From contig CANNFT010000003.1 in the NCBI GenBank assembly GCA_947503895.1, forward strand, positions 62,001 through 126,000: DNA of 64,000 bases. Direction: 5' to 3'. The translations under genes were made by a program, and so were the position numbers. The notes beneath the pieces are model-generated. The model was given only the letters and a program-made list of their open reading frames with translations. It did not search any database and was not told the DNA's origin. Position 1 is the stretch's first letter; every line of letters begins with the position of its first letter. The DNA is from an uncultured Saccharospirillaceae bacterium. Lineage in GTDB: Bacteria > Pseudomonadota > Gammaproteobacteria > Pseudomonadales > Oceanobacteraceae. Shown here piece by piece: positions 17,981-26,611 of the stretch.

Positions 17981-18823
17981 ATGGCAAGACTAAAAGGCAA
18001 GGTCGCCTTAATCACAGGTGCAGCACAAGGTATTGGTGAAGCCATTGCAGTTCTGTTTGCTTCTGAAGGCTGTGAAGTTATTTTAACCGATATTCAAGAT
18101 GAGCGCGGAAAGGCGCTGTCGGATCAAATCAATGCTGAACGCTCAAATTCGTCGTCTGATTCTTGTGGTCGAAGTGTTTATGAGCATTTAGATGTGACTC
18201 AGGAAGCAGATTGGATTGCAATTCAATCGTTTGTAGAAACACAGTTTGGGCGATTGGATGTATTGGTTAACAATGCCGGTATTACCGGTTTTTTAAAAAC
18301 ATCAGGACCGCATGACCCAGAAAATCTTGACATAGATAGCTGGCGTTCAGTCATGGATGTAAATTTGGACGGAGTGGCATTTGGGTGTAAGTATGGTATT
18401 CAATTGATGAAAACATCGACAGCCGCAAGTATCGTTAACATAAGCTCACGCTCTGGTCTGGTCGGAATTCCCGCCGCTACGGCCTATGCAGCGAGTAAAG
18501 CTGGTGTACGCAACCATACCAAAAGTGTTGCTTTATATTGTGCCGAGCAAGGCTACCCCATACGTTGTAACTCGATTCATCCTGGCGCGATTTTAACGCC
18601 AATGTGGGATGCTATGTGGGCATCTATGTCGGTTGAAGGCGCAGAGCGTGAAGCCGCCATTCAATCCGTCGGAAAAGATGTACCCTTAGGCAAGATGGGC
18701 GATCCAATTGACGTTGCATATGCTGCCCTATATTTAGCCTCGAATGAGGCCAAATACGTGACAGGAATTGAATTAAATATCGATGGTGGTATTTTGGCCG
18801 GTAGCACGGCTTCACCTAAGTGA
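17981..18823 (+). CDS. Short-chain dehydrogenase/reductase
   Basis: A 280-residue classical SDR. Cofactor motif TGAAQGIG (12-19), NNAG (97-100), and catalytic S156, Y169 and K173 (YAASK) are all intact. A Ser-rich stretch near 55-62 is an extra loop. The acidic residue after the second strand (TDIQ) favours NAD. The substrate is unknown; related enzymes act on secondary alcohols, sugars or steroids. Its last 12 bases overlap the convergent phosphoesterase gene. Confidence 0.87.
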   Translation: MARLKGKVALITGAAQGIGEAIAVLFASEGCEVILTDIQDERGKALSDQINAERSNSSSDSCGRSVYEHLDVTQEADWIAIQSFVETQFGRLDVLVNNAGITGFLKTSGPHDPENLDIDSWRSVMDVNLDGVAFGCKYGIQLMKTSTAASIVNISSRSGLVGIPAATAYAASKAGVRNHTKSVALYCAEQGYPIRCNSIHPGAILTPMWDAMWASMSVEGAEREAAIQSVGKDVPLGKMGDPIDVAYAALYLASNEAKYVTGIELNIDGGILAGSTASPK

Positions 18824-19717
18824 CGTAGGAATTTGGAGTTCGGGTACGTTTAGTGGCAGCCCTGTTTGTGCTTTTTCAGTTGGGGGGAGTACATCAAGGC
18901 TCGGCCAAAGGCCAGATTTAAGCGCGTTCTCATAAGCACTCGGTAAGCCTCGCTTTGACATTTGCTGTTGTGCGGTGACATGGTCGTAATCCATTGTATG
19001 CCACTCCACTAAAATATGGTCGTGGTGCGGCGTGAGCATCATATACCACACATGGCTGGAACCATCGTTCGCAGGCATTCCAATCACACCAGCGTTCAAC
19101 CAATATTTATCCTGTTGCCAAGACGTGTGGTGAAGAGTTTGGCCAAATGGAATGCCGCTGTGTCCACCGATGATGACATCTACTTCATCGCTATGATGGC
19201 CTAGGCTGGGCCGAATAGATTGAAGCGCAGCGAACTCGCTTATTTTTTTATTTTGGGGTGTTGATTTAAAAATAAATTCGTTCATTGAAGAAACGCTTCC
19301 ATGCACACAGTGAAAACGCGTGTTGTTCATTGTGAATTCTATGCGAGTGGGCAATCTATTCATCCAATCTCGATGAAAACGATTGACGCGTTTTCTTGCA
19401 TAGCTAAACCAATCATTTGAAAGTACCGCGCAGGCACTGCCTTCTTCAAAACCACATCCACAGTCTTCTTGTTCTTCTGCTAACGAGGCTTCACAGTTGC
19501 CTTTAACAACTTGAATTCCCCAGTCTTGAATAAGATCAAGGGTTTCACTGGCATCGGCACAGTAAGCAATGATATCGCCTGTGCAAATGACATGATTGGC
19601 ATCCACTCTCATGTCTTGTGCAATCTTTTTAATCTTCTGTGTGGCTTGTAGATTACTGTAAGCACCACCGAACACCAATGTGCGACTCGCTAACGTGCCT
19701 AAATCTAAGTGCAGCAT
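18812..19717 (-). CDS. Calcineurin-like metallophosphoesterase
   Basis: A 301-residue phosphoesterase. The metal-binding series is visible with variations: GGAYSN near residue 18 (for GDxHxN), CTGDIIAYC near 47, KGNCEA near 72 (for GNHD), CVHGS near 133 and GGHSGIPF near 168. Two nearby Cys pairs (EQEDCGCGFEEGS) are unusual. Variants of this type include YfcE-like and diadenosine tetraphosphatase-like enzymes; the substrate is not clear. It converges on the SDR with a 12-base overlap. Confidence 0.8.
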   Translation of the reverse strand: MLHLDLGTLASRTLVFGGAYSNLQATQKIKKIAQDMRVDANHVICTGDIIAYCADASETLDLIQDWGIQVVKGNCEASLAEEQEDCGCGFEEGSACAVLSNDWFSYARKRVNRFHRDWMNRLPTRIEFTMNNTRFHCVHGSVSSMNEFIFKSTPQNKKISEFAALQSIRPSLGHHSDEVDVIIGGHSGIPFGQTLHHTSWQQDKYWLNAGVIGMPANDGSSHVWYMMLTPHHDHILVEWHTMDYDHVTAQQQMSKRGLPSAYENALKSGLWPSLDVLPPTEKAQTGLPLNVPELQIPTSLR

Positions 19718-19768
19718 AAGTTTAAAATTTCATATTGATTAATCGAAGGATTGAGCAAACTCGGTTGT

Positions 19769-19789
19769 CGGCCGTTAAGAAAACGGCCG
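19769..19789 (-). terminator. Stem-loop after the symporter gene
   Basis: CGGCCGTT and AACGGCCG form a perfect 8-bp stem 14 bases after the stop of the minus-strand symporter gene. There is no T-run, so intrinsic termination is uncertain. Confidence 0.35.
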
Positions 19790-19802
19790 CTGAATACTCA
19801 GC

Positions 19803-21185
19803 TTACGCAGTAGTCGCTGTTTTTTCGGCTTTCATCATGAGATGCCCAAAAAGAAAAAACGCGAAGCCTCCAAGCAACACAATCAGCGTGATCCAGAGAA
19901 GCTTGGTGTATTTATGGGCATCACCCAACCAAGTGGTATGGCCAGAGGATTCAAAGAAGTAGATGGCTGCACCGGTAACAGCCAAGCAAAAAGCGCTCAA
20001 ATAACTCCAGGTAGGAATGTATTTTTGGTTCGCCCACAGGGATACAAAAATCACGGGTGCCAAATATAAAGCGGCAGTACCGCTCACGGCGACAGCACTG
20101 AATAAATCCTTGTTACCCAAAAATACCATACCAACGCCTAGCAGCATAAACACCAACATCACGAGGCGCCCATTTTGAATAGTGGGTGAGATCACACGCA
20201 TGTCGACGGCCACCAGTTTTGCAGAGCTTGAAAGTGTACTGTCCAGTGTTGACATTGCCGAGATGACCAGTGTTGCACTGAACAGTAGCATGGGAACTTC
20301 GCCTAAAATTCTGGTGAGAGCATCGTTCATTGACTCTGAACCTTGCGCATGCACACCGGCCAATATGCCAAATGAACCAAATACGAGAATACAGAGTCCG
20401 CTGATCCACCCTGCATGTAAAAAGCTTAAACGGGTGATTCTTCTATCCGCTAAAAATCCACGATCCATCATCACGGGGTCATGTAATGGATAACTCCAAA
20501 TTTGAAGGAAAGCCACGAGCAATAAAATGGGTCCGGGTTCTGTGATGTTGAACGGTTTATCGAATAGTTGAATGAATTGAATTTGAGAAGATGAAAATAC
20601 AATAATAGCGAGGGTGACTAAGACAATGAGAAAAATGACCATTTGCATCACATCGGTTTTAAGTGATGCATGTAGGCCACCCAGCATCGAATAAGTCAGA
20701 GTGATGGCTGCAAATGCAATGACCGCTAAAGTATAGGCAGACGAACCTTCTGCGCCGAACAACACGCCAATCACGAGAATATTGGCAAAAATTTCGCTCA
20801 CTAATCGCAGGCCGACGACAAAGTTGTAACAACGGGTGCCGGTGTTGCCAAATCGATCTCTTAAAAAATCTTGCACGCTGTTGTAGCCGAGCTTAAAGCG
20901 TAAAGCATCAATAATTTGACCGCCGGTGAGAAATGAAAGGTAGTATGCGGTGTATGCCAACGTCCCCCAAATACCGTAGTAATAGCCCAAGATGGCAGCG
21001 TTCAGGAGTGATCGTGCAAAAATCCAAGTGGTGACTTGACTGAGAACCAGCGTCAGCAGCGTCGGCGTCGTGCCAGTGGGTGATGAGCCTTGAAAAAACC
21101 CTATTTCTGCTTTGGCTTTGGGAGAGATATAAACCGAAAGCAAGGCCAATATAGCCACGAGCAAAGGCAAGGCATAGGTCATCAT
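19803..21185 (-). CDS. Sodium:solute symporter (SSS family)
   Basis: A 460-residue polytopic membrane protein with about 13 hydrophobic segments. The early SSPTGTTPTLLTLVLSQVTTWIFARSLLNAA region and the later ALRFKLGYNSVQDFLRDRFG loop are typical of SSS transporters, as is STLDSTLSSSAKLVAVD (about residues 313-329), which in this family contributes to the Na2 site. It imports a solute with Na+; the substrate cannot be read from sequence. It is transcribed alone. Confidence 0.85.
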   Translation of the reverse strand: MMTYALPLLVAILALLSVYISPKAKAEIGFFQGSSPTGTTPTLLTLVLSQVTTWIFARSLLNAAILGYYYGIWGTLAYTAYYLSFLTGGQIIDALRFKLGYNSVQDFLRDRFGNTGTRCYNFVVGLRLVSEIFANILVIGVLFGAEGSSAYTLAVIAFAAITLTYSMLGGLHASLKTDVMQMVIFLIVLVTLAIIVFSSSQIQFIQLFDKPFNITEPGPILLLVAFLQIWSYPLHDPVMMDRGFLADRRITRLSFLHAGWISGLCILVFGSFGILAGVHAQGSESMNDALTRILGEVPMLLFSATLVISAMSTLDSTLSSSAKLVAVDMRVISPTIQNGRLVMLVFMLLGVGMVFLGNKDLFSAVAVSGTAALYLAPVIFVSLWANQKYIPTWSYLSAFCLAVTGAAIYFFESSGHTTWLGDAHKYTKLLWITLIVLLGGFAFFLFGHLMMKAEKTATTA

Positions 21186-21494
21186 AGATCAAGGTCCGTT
21201 TATTATTTACGTATTGTCATCGTCGCGGCGTAGCTGATGAGTGGTACAGCGCCCGCATAATATCTCACTATAGATGGTATTTATTAAAATTGGTTCGATT
21301 TAAATCGATTCTCATTCGGATGGGTGAGCTGAACGATTCTGCGAATGAATTAAAGGCTTTCCTCCAGTCGAAGCTAGATGGATCAGTTAAGCGACTAAAT
21401 GGCTGAAGCCACTCACGGGTTATCATTGTGCGGCAGTAGAACAGGTAGTGCCCCCTCTACTGCTGACAAAGCGGCGCGGTGAAATGGGTGGGTG
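21186..21494. other. Intergenic region, promoter side of the symporter gene
   Basis: A 309-base stretch upstream of the symporter gene and downstream of the small secreted protein gene. A weak GGGTG/CACCC pairing lies near 21488-21509. Nothing else stands out. Confidence 0.4.
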
Positions 21495-21767
21495 TTATTC
21501 ACCCTTTGGGCGGGGGCGATGATGCAGTGGTTTTGCAACTAATGCTTCACCATCTTTTGTCGGGCGGCAGACCGCTTCTATTGCTTTACCACTACGAGCC
21601 GAAGTGAAGGTCACTTTGTCTCCTTTGGACAATCCTTTACAAGCATCAAATGCTTCCTTCGGTGGTTTTCGCTTTTGGCGGTCGTGGCTGTTTGGCGAAG
21701 GCTCGTTTGCGGCGATGCTCAAGCTAAACGACCCCAGTAATAGAGCTTTGATAATGGCGTGATACAT
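21495..21767 (-). CDS. Small secreted protein with two cysteines
   Basis: A 90-residue protein with a signal peptide (about 1-19, ending SIAA). The mature part PPKEAFDACKGLSKGDKVTF ... IEAVCRP has two Cys that could form a disulphide and a repeated small beta unit. Similar short periplasmic proteins occur in marine gammaproteobacteria; no function is known. The tail HHRPRPKG contains a possible metal-binding His pair. Confidence 0.65.
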   Translation of the reverse strand: MYHAIIKALLLGSFSLSIAANEPSPNSHDRQKRKPPKEAFDACKGLSKGDKVTFTSARSGKAIEAVCRPTKDGEALVAKPLHHRPRPKGE

Positions 21768-22244
21768 AGGTTTGTCCTGACGATGAACGATTATTCAATA
21801 ATAGAGTTTTTAGGCCGTTAACAGTAGCACCCAAAAGTGCACTGAATAAGTACCAAATGTGGTACTTATTCAGTGCACTTCGGTCAAATGCTCGCTTACA
21901 AATGTTTACAGAGTGACATCAACACTTACAAAGCTGAGCTGTTATTGAGAATCAATACGAATTATGTCGCCTTCACATGCGGACATCCAACGGCTCTTGG
22001 AACAAAATAACCTTTTTTAATAACGAATTAATTTAATAATCATTACGAGTCTGTGCCATTTCAGAAGGTGAATTTTTCTGCATTTGAGGTCGTTCACATT
22101 AATTGATTTTGAATTTTATTCTAACCGTTAAAAACAGCTCAATTCATTCTTATTCTGCGCAAAAGGCATTATCTTTATCGTACTTAAATCATTTGTTTTT
22201 CTAATTTTTGAACCATCAAGAATCAATAATTAAAGAGTCGATAT
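21768..22244. other. Divergent intergenic region between small secreted protein and subtilisin
   Basis: 477 bases. It should carry the promoters of both flanking genes. It contains the 46-bp perfect hairpin at 21835-21880 and is A/T-rich from 22000 on. A dyad ATTGA-GAA-TCAAT lies near 21944. No gene was seen. Confidence 0.6.
21835..21880. repeat. Perfect 21-bp inverted repeat
   Basis: Two exact 21-base arms (21835-21855 and 21860-21880), AAGTGCACTGAATAAGTACC on the left plus one further A, are separated by the tetraloop AATG. No T-run follows on either strand, so it is not a standard terminator. It lies 68 bases upstream of the small secreted protein gene (-) and 365 bases upstream of the subtilisin gene (+). 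Confidence 0.9.
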
Positions 22245-24452
22245 ATGAAAATGCCCCTGTCCAAAACCGATCTATATATGCCTGTGACGGGTCTTTTCCT
22301 TACCGGTTTTATTGCTTTGGGTGTATCAGCTGTCGCGCAAAAAAACGGTGGGCCTTCGCATGCTGCGGTGCAGGAAAAGCGAGCGGGGCATGTCATACAG
22401 GACTTGGCAGCGATGCCAAATGATGACAGTAGCTCACGGCAGTGGTCACTGTCAGAAGAAAAGGGAATTAATGCCAGAGGGGCTTGGGCACTCGTCGACG
22501 AACAAACGATTGCAGAAAACAGTCGACCCGTGGTGGCCGTTTTAGATTTGGGTGTCTTCACCCAGCATGAAGATTTTCAAGATGCTGATGATCCGCAAGG
22601 GAACAATTTTTGGAATAACCCAAATGAATTGGACAATGGTATAGATGATGACGGCAACGGCTACATCGATGACTTACATGGTATTAATGGTTACTTTGGT
22701 AAAAAACCCGCAGAAAATGCATCACAAGCCACCAAAGATGCGTACAACAATCGACTAAAAAGCTACGTTGGCATTGAACCTGCGTCGAATGCATCTGACA
22801 TCGAAAAAAATGCTTATCAAGCAAGACTGGCTGCGCACAACGCTGGTTTAGTGGAAAATGGCAACCCAGATCCTTATCGCGATCGCAGCTCACTGACCGC
22901 AGGTGGTGATCACGGCTCAAACGTTGCCGCCACCATTGGCGCTCAGGGAAATAATAATATTGGTGGTATCGGCGTGAATGATCACGCACGCATGTTAGCT
23001 TGTAATGTTGGTGCGGGTAATGGCAGCTCGGGGGTGTCAGGCTCCGCTTTAAATAATTGTTTTGATTATGTGCTGGAGCAAAAACGAAACGGCGTGAACA
23101 TCATTGCCGTTAATTTATCATTGGGCATACCCACTACTGCTGGGTCGTCCAGCGCACGTTCTTGGGAAAATACCGTTAAAAAGTTTCTTGATGAAAACAT
23201 CATTGTTGTTGCAGCCGCGGGCAATGCAAGAATTGGTTTTTCGGGCACTGACAATGATACCGCTGACGACTACTACCCATTTTTCCCCGCTAGTTTGGAA
23301 GGATTACCTAATTTAATTTCGGTGACGGGGTTTAATGAAGACGGAACGCACGCTGGCGATATGGCAAACTACGGCCGTGCGACGGTGGATATTGCTGCCC
23401 CTATCGCTGCATTTGGCGCAAGGGTTCGCTACCTTTCCGATGGCTCGCTGGATTTTCAGTATTATCAGAAAAAATCAGGGACTTCTAAGGCAGCGCCATT
23501 GGTCACTGGGGCGGTGAGTTTGTTGTATGAATATATGCTGGCCCAAGGTGTGTTCACTGCTGACAGTTATGATTATGATGACATGGTCACCCTGCGCAAA
23601 ATAGTTTTGGCTTGTAGCCAGCCTGAATCAACGTTGGAAAATATTACCACAACCGGTCGAAGGTTACGGTTAGCAGACACTGACGGTACTGGATTGCTCA
23701 CTTGTGCAGATCAACAAATATCCCAACGTTTGCGTCCAAGCCAAGCTTTAGCGAGTAGCCTGAATATTGGTGACACGCTGCCGATTTATTATCAGTACAT
23801 TGCTTGCAGTGGACTTGAGTGCGAAACGGGCCCAGCCTCTATTCGTGTTCGTTTAAAAAATTCAGACGGTGAAATGATAGAGCAGCTCGCATTGGTGGAC
23901 GATGGAACCGGTGCGGATAAATTTGCCAATGATGGACATTACGCCACCGAAATTACGGTGACCTCTGAGATGGCTTATTTAGAATTCAGCGACCGTGACT
24001 GCATTACGATTCGTAATTATGATCAAGCCAATTGTCAATTTGATGCGCAGGGTTCGGATGAGCCAAACGAAGATGATTCCGGTTCCGACGATCAAAATGA
24101 TGATTCGGGTTCAGATGACCAAAATGACGATTCCGGTTCCGATGATCAAAATGATGATTCGGGTTCAGATGATCAAAATGATGATTCGGGTTCAGATGAT
24201 CAAAATGATGATTCGGGTTCAGATGATCAAAATGATGATTCAGGTTCAGATGACCAAAATGATGACTCGGGTTCCGACGATCAAAATGAAGAGACGCCTG
24301 TCAATGATGATTCGGATCTCAATGACAACGGTAATAATGATCAAAAAGTAACAGATAATGAAGAAAGTTCGGGGGCAGGTGCTGTTAGCGGATGGTGGTT
24401 AGGGCTGCTCGGTATTGGAATATTTTACCGTCGTCGGCTAAATACTAAATAG
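22245..24452 (+). CDS. Secreted subtilisin-like (S8) protease with Asp-rich repeats and GlyGly-CTERM-like tail
   Basis: A 735-residue preproprotein. A hydrophobic N-terminal segment (about 12-31) is the export signal. The S8 triad is D101 (VLDLGV), H223 (DHGSNVAAT) and S414 (SGTSKAAP), with oxyanion Asn327 (AAGN). A calcium-type loop DDDGNGYIDD lies at about 134-143. Residues 155-200 contain a duplicated Ala/Asn-rich insert (PAENAS and PASNAS units). Residues 610-681 are eight copies of DDSGSDDQN. The tail SSGAGAVSGWWLGLLGIGIFYRRR looks like a GlyGly-CTERM signal removed by rhombosortase. It is a cell-surface or secreted protease transcribed alone. Confidence 0.88.
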   Translation: MKMPLSKTDLYMPVTGLFLTGFIALGVSAVAQKNGGPSHAAVQEKRAGHVIQDLAAMPNDDSSSRQWSLSEEKGINARGAWALVDEQTIAENSRPVVAVLDLGVFTQHEDFQDADDPQGNNFWNNPNELDNGIDDDGNGYIDDLHGINGYFGKKPAENASQATKDAYNNRLKSYVGIEPASNASDIEKNAYQARLAAHNAGLVENGNPDPYRDRSSLTAGGDHGSNVAATIGAQGNNNIGGIGVNDHARMLACNVGAGNGSSGVSGSALNNCFDYVLEQKRNGVNIIAVNLSLGIPTTAGSSSARSWENTVKKFLDENIIVVAAAGNARIGFSGTDNDTADDYYPFFPASLEGLPNLISVTGFNEDGTHAGDMANYGRATVDIAAPIAAFGARVRYLSDGSLDFQYYQKKSGTSKAAPLVTGAVSLLYEYMLAQGVFTADSYDYDDMVTLRKIVLACSQPESTLENITTTGRRLRLADTDGTGLLTCADQQISQRLRPSQALASSLNIGDTLPIYYQYIACSGLECETGPASIRVRLKNSDGEMIEQLALVDDGTGADKFANDGHYATEITVTSEMAYLEFSDRDCITIRNYDQANCQFDAQGSDEPNEDDSGSDDQNDDSGSDDQNDDSGSDDQNDDSGSDDQNDDSGSDDQNDDSGSDDQNDDSGSDDQNDDSGSDDQNEETPVNDDSDLNDNGNNDQKVTDNEESSGAGAVSGWWLGLLGIGIFYRRRLNTK
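24072..24287 (+). repeat. Eight tandem 27-bp units in the protease gene
   Basis: Eight in-frame 27-bp units encode DDSGSDDQN without amino-acid change. Units differ at synonymous positions (TCC/TCG/TCA, GAC/GAT); units 4-6 are identical, suggesting recent expansion. The product is strongly acidic and probably an extended calcium-binding linker. Confidence 0.95.
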
Positions 24453-24464
24453 AAAATTCGTGCA

Positions 24465-24498
24465 AAAAAAACGCTGCAATCGCAGCGTTTTTTTTTGC
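24465..24498. terminator. Bidirectional terminator between protease and choV
   Basis: AAAACGCTGC and GCAGCGTTTT pair around AATC, with long A and T runs on both sides. It serves the protease gene (+) and the bet/cho operon (-). Confidence 0.92.
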
Positions 24499-24508
24499 AT
24501 TGATGGGT

Positions 24509-25678
24509 TTAATCTTCGTTCATCATTTTGCCGAGTAATGTGTGATATAACTCACGATCACCAATCACACCGCAGACCTCATTTTTGTCCTCGATAATGA
24601 CCGGGTATCCAGTATGGTGACGAATCTCCATAATGTCCCGCATGGGAATTGAAGCGATCACTCGTGTTGGAGCGGCATCCAATGCATTGATATCTTGACC
24701 GTTACTCCATTTTTGCACGTTTACATGGGTGCTCTGACAACGAACGCGTTCGAGGTCTTTGCCTAGCCAGATATCGTTTCGATGGCTCAAGCAATACCCG
24801 TCAGTATCGGTTTGATCCAACTCGTTCAATGGACGCATGATCGAGTACGCCTGAAGTACATTGATAGGGTTGGTATGCGCAACAAAGTCTTTTACATAAT
24901 CGTTAGTAGGATTAAGGACGATGTCTTGTGGTTTGCCGTGTTGAACGATCTCACCATCTTTCATGATCGCGATGTGTGTGCCAATCTTTAGCGCTTCGTC
25001 GAGGTCATGACTCACAAAAATGATGGTTTTTTGTAACTGCTCTTGAAGCTGTAATAGTTCATCTTGCAGCTGTGTACGAATCAGTGGATCAAGTGCAGAA
25101 AAAGGCTCATCCATTAGCAAGATGTCTGATTCCGTCACTAACGCACGTGCGAGTCCCACACGCTGCTGCATACCCCCAGATAATTTGCTGGGTTTTAGTT
25201 TGCGCCATTGATCCAGTCCAACAATCTCAAGTTGTTTTTGAACACGTTCTTTAATTTCGGCTTTATCTAAGCCTTGTAGCTCCAATGGGAAGGCTACGTT
25301 TTCTTCGACGGTCAACCAAGGCATCAAAGCAAATTTTTGAAACACCATAGAAATACGCTGAGTTCGTATTTCACGTTGAAGTTGTCCATCGGCTTCGGCG
25401 AAGTTGATGGTGTCACCTTTATGTTCAAGGTTAACACTGCCACGCGTAACAGGGTTAAGACCATTGATACAGCGAAGCAAACTCGATTTTCCTGAGCCGG
25501 AAAGCCCCATTAATACGCAGATTTCACCTTTTTCAATGGAAAGGTTTGCACCTTGTACTCCTAATACTAATCCAAGTTCATCACGAATTTGCTCGCGATT
25601 TTTACCTTGTTCGAGTAATGGAATAGCGCGGTCAGCTTTTTGACCAAAAACAACGTCTAAATCTTTAATCTCAATCAT
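24509..25678 (-). CDS. choV: Choline/betaine ABC transporter ATPase, ChoV/ProV type
   Basis: A 389-residue ATPase. Walker [10 protein letters not shown] is at 58-66, the signature LSGGMQQR at 166-173 and Walker B ILLMDE at 186-191. The N-terminal extension FGQKADRAIPLLEQGKNREQI is the ProV-type segment. The C-terminal 110 residues form a CBS-like regulatory region, which in related transporters senses ionic strength. It begins one base after choW and is the last gene of the betIBA-choXWV cluster, which points to choline as substrate. Confidence 0.9.
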   Translation of the reverse strand: MIEIKDLDVVFGQKADRAIPLLEQGKNREQIRDELGLVLGVQGANLSIEKGEICVLMGLSGSGKSSLLRCINGLNPVTRGSVNLEHKGDTINFAEADGQLQREIRTQRISMVFQKFALMPWLTVEENVAFPLELQGLDKAEIKERVQKQLEIVGLDQWRKLKPSKLSGGMQQRVGLARALVTESDILLMDEPFSALDPLIRTQLQDELLQLQEQLQKTIIFVSHDLDEALKIGTHIAIMKDGEIVQHGKPQDIVLNPTNDYVKDFVAHTNPINVLQAYSIMRPLNELDQTDTDGYCLSHRNDIWLGKDLERVRCQSTHVNVQKWSNGQDINALDAAPTRVIASIPMRDIMEIRHHTGYPVIIEDKNEVCGVIGDRELYHTLLGKMMNED

Positions 25679-25679
25679 A

Positions 25680-26519
25680 TTAGGCCACCTGTTCTCTTTG
25701 TTTAAAGAGGCGGTCCAACAAAATAGCTAGAAGTACTATAGCTAATCCTGCTTCAAAACCACTCGCAATGTCGACCGTGTTCAATGCTCGAACAACGGGT
25801 TTACCCAATCCATCTGCACCGACTAGCGCGGCGATGACCACCATGGACAGTGACAGCATGATGCACTGTGTGACGCCGGCAGCAATATTTGAAGCCGCTG
25901 CGGGCAATTCGATGCGCCACAAAAGTTGGGATTTAGTCGCACCAAAAGATTCGCCAGCTTCTACCAGTTCTTTAGGTACTTCGGAAATACCGAGATAGGT
26001 TAGGCGAATTGGCGCAGCAATTGCGAAAATAATTGTGGATATCAAACCGGGTACGACCCCTAATCCGAATAGCGTTAACGTTGGAATCAAATAAACAAAT
26101 GTCGGTACGGTCTGCATTAAATCTAAGATAGGGCGCAGCACGGTGTATAGCCAAGTATGATGCGCTGCATAAATACCGATGGGTAAGCCGATAATAATGC
26201 AAAAGAGCGTGGCATAGAGTACCAATGCCAGTGTTTGCATGGTTTCTTCCCAATATCCTAGATTCCAAATTAAAATCATTGCAACGATGGCATACACCAC
26301 CAAAGAAACGGAGCGGTGTAATGCATAGCAAAGGGCTGCTAAGCCGGCAATAAAGGCGCCGGGGTGAAGAAAGAGCAGGGCGGTTGTAAATATTTCAATC
26401 AGCCACTCTAAAGACTCAGAAATAAAGTCGAAAAAGAAAGAGCCATTGTCGACTAGCCAGTCTACAAAGGTCTCGATGTATTCGCCTAGTGGTAGTTTAT
26501 ATTGATCCATTGAAAGCAC
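25680..26519 (-). CDS. choW: Choline/betaine ABC transporter permease, ChoW type
   Basis: A 279-residue inner-membrane permease with about six membrane segments. The MetI-type cytoplasmic loop EAGESFGATKSQLLWRIELPAA (about residues 187-208) contacts the ATPase. IYAAHHTWLYTVLRPILDLMQTVPTFVYLIPTL is typical of ProW-like proteins. It follows choX after 92 bases containing a stem-loop and runs directly into choV. Confidence 0.9.
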   Translation of the reverse strand: MLSMDQYKLPLGEYIETFVDWLVDNGSFFFDFISESLEWLIEIFTTALLFLHPGAFIAGLAALCYALHRSVSLVVYAIVAMILIWNLGYWEETMQTLALVLYATLFCIIIGLPIGIYAAHHTWLYTVLRPILDLMQTVPTFVYLIPTLTLFGLGVVPGLISTIIFAIAAPIRLTYLGISEVPKELVEAGESFGATKSQLLWRIELPAAASNIAAGVTQCIMLSLSMVVIAALVGADGLGKPVVRALNTVDIASGFEAGLAIVLLAILLDRLFKQREQVA

Positions 26520-26568
26520 TTATGATTCTTAGGGACGCTATGGTGAGCGGACTTCGAATTCAATCAGT

Positions 26569-26597
26569 GGACATACCTGACGTGGTCAGATATGTCC
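26569..26597 (-). promoter_or_regulatory. Intercistronic stem-loop between choX and choW
   Basis: GGACATA pairs with TATGTCC, and inside it CTGAC pairs with GTCAG around a GTG loop, giving a 12-bp stem with one mismatched pair. There is no T-run. Such stems after a binding-protein gene usually protect the upstream mRNA or partly stop transcription, giving excess binding protein. Confidence 0.6.
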
Positions 26598-26611
26598 GTG
26601 TATGAAGGGTA

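Noticed and set aside
21944-21956. ATTGA-GAA-TCAAT dyad upstream of the subtilisin, as a third BetI site
   Set aside because: The spacer is three bases instead of four and the flanks do not match the two good sites.
23995-24351. 118-residue frame rich in Ile, Lys and Met over the subtilisin repeats
   Set aside because: It is the shifted reading of the 27-bp repeats and has no start signal.
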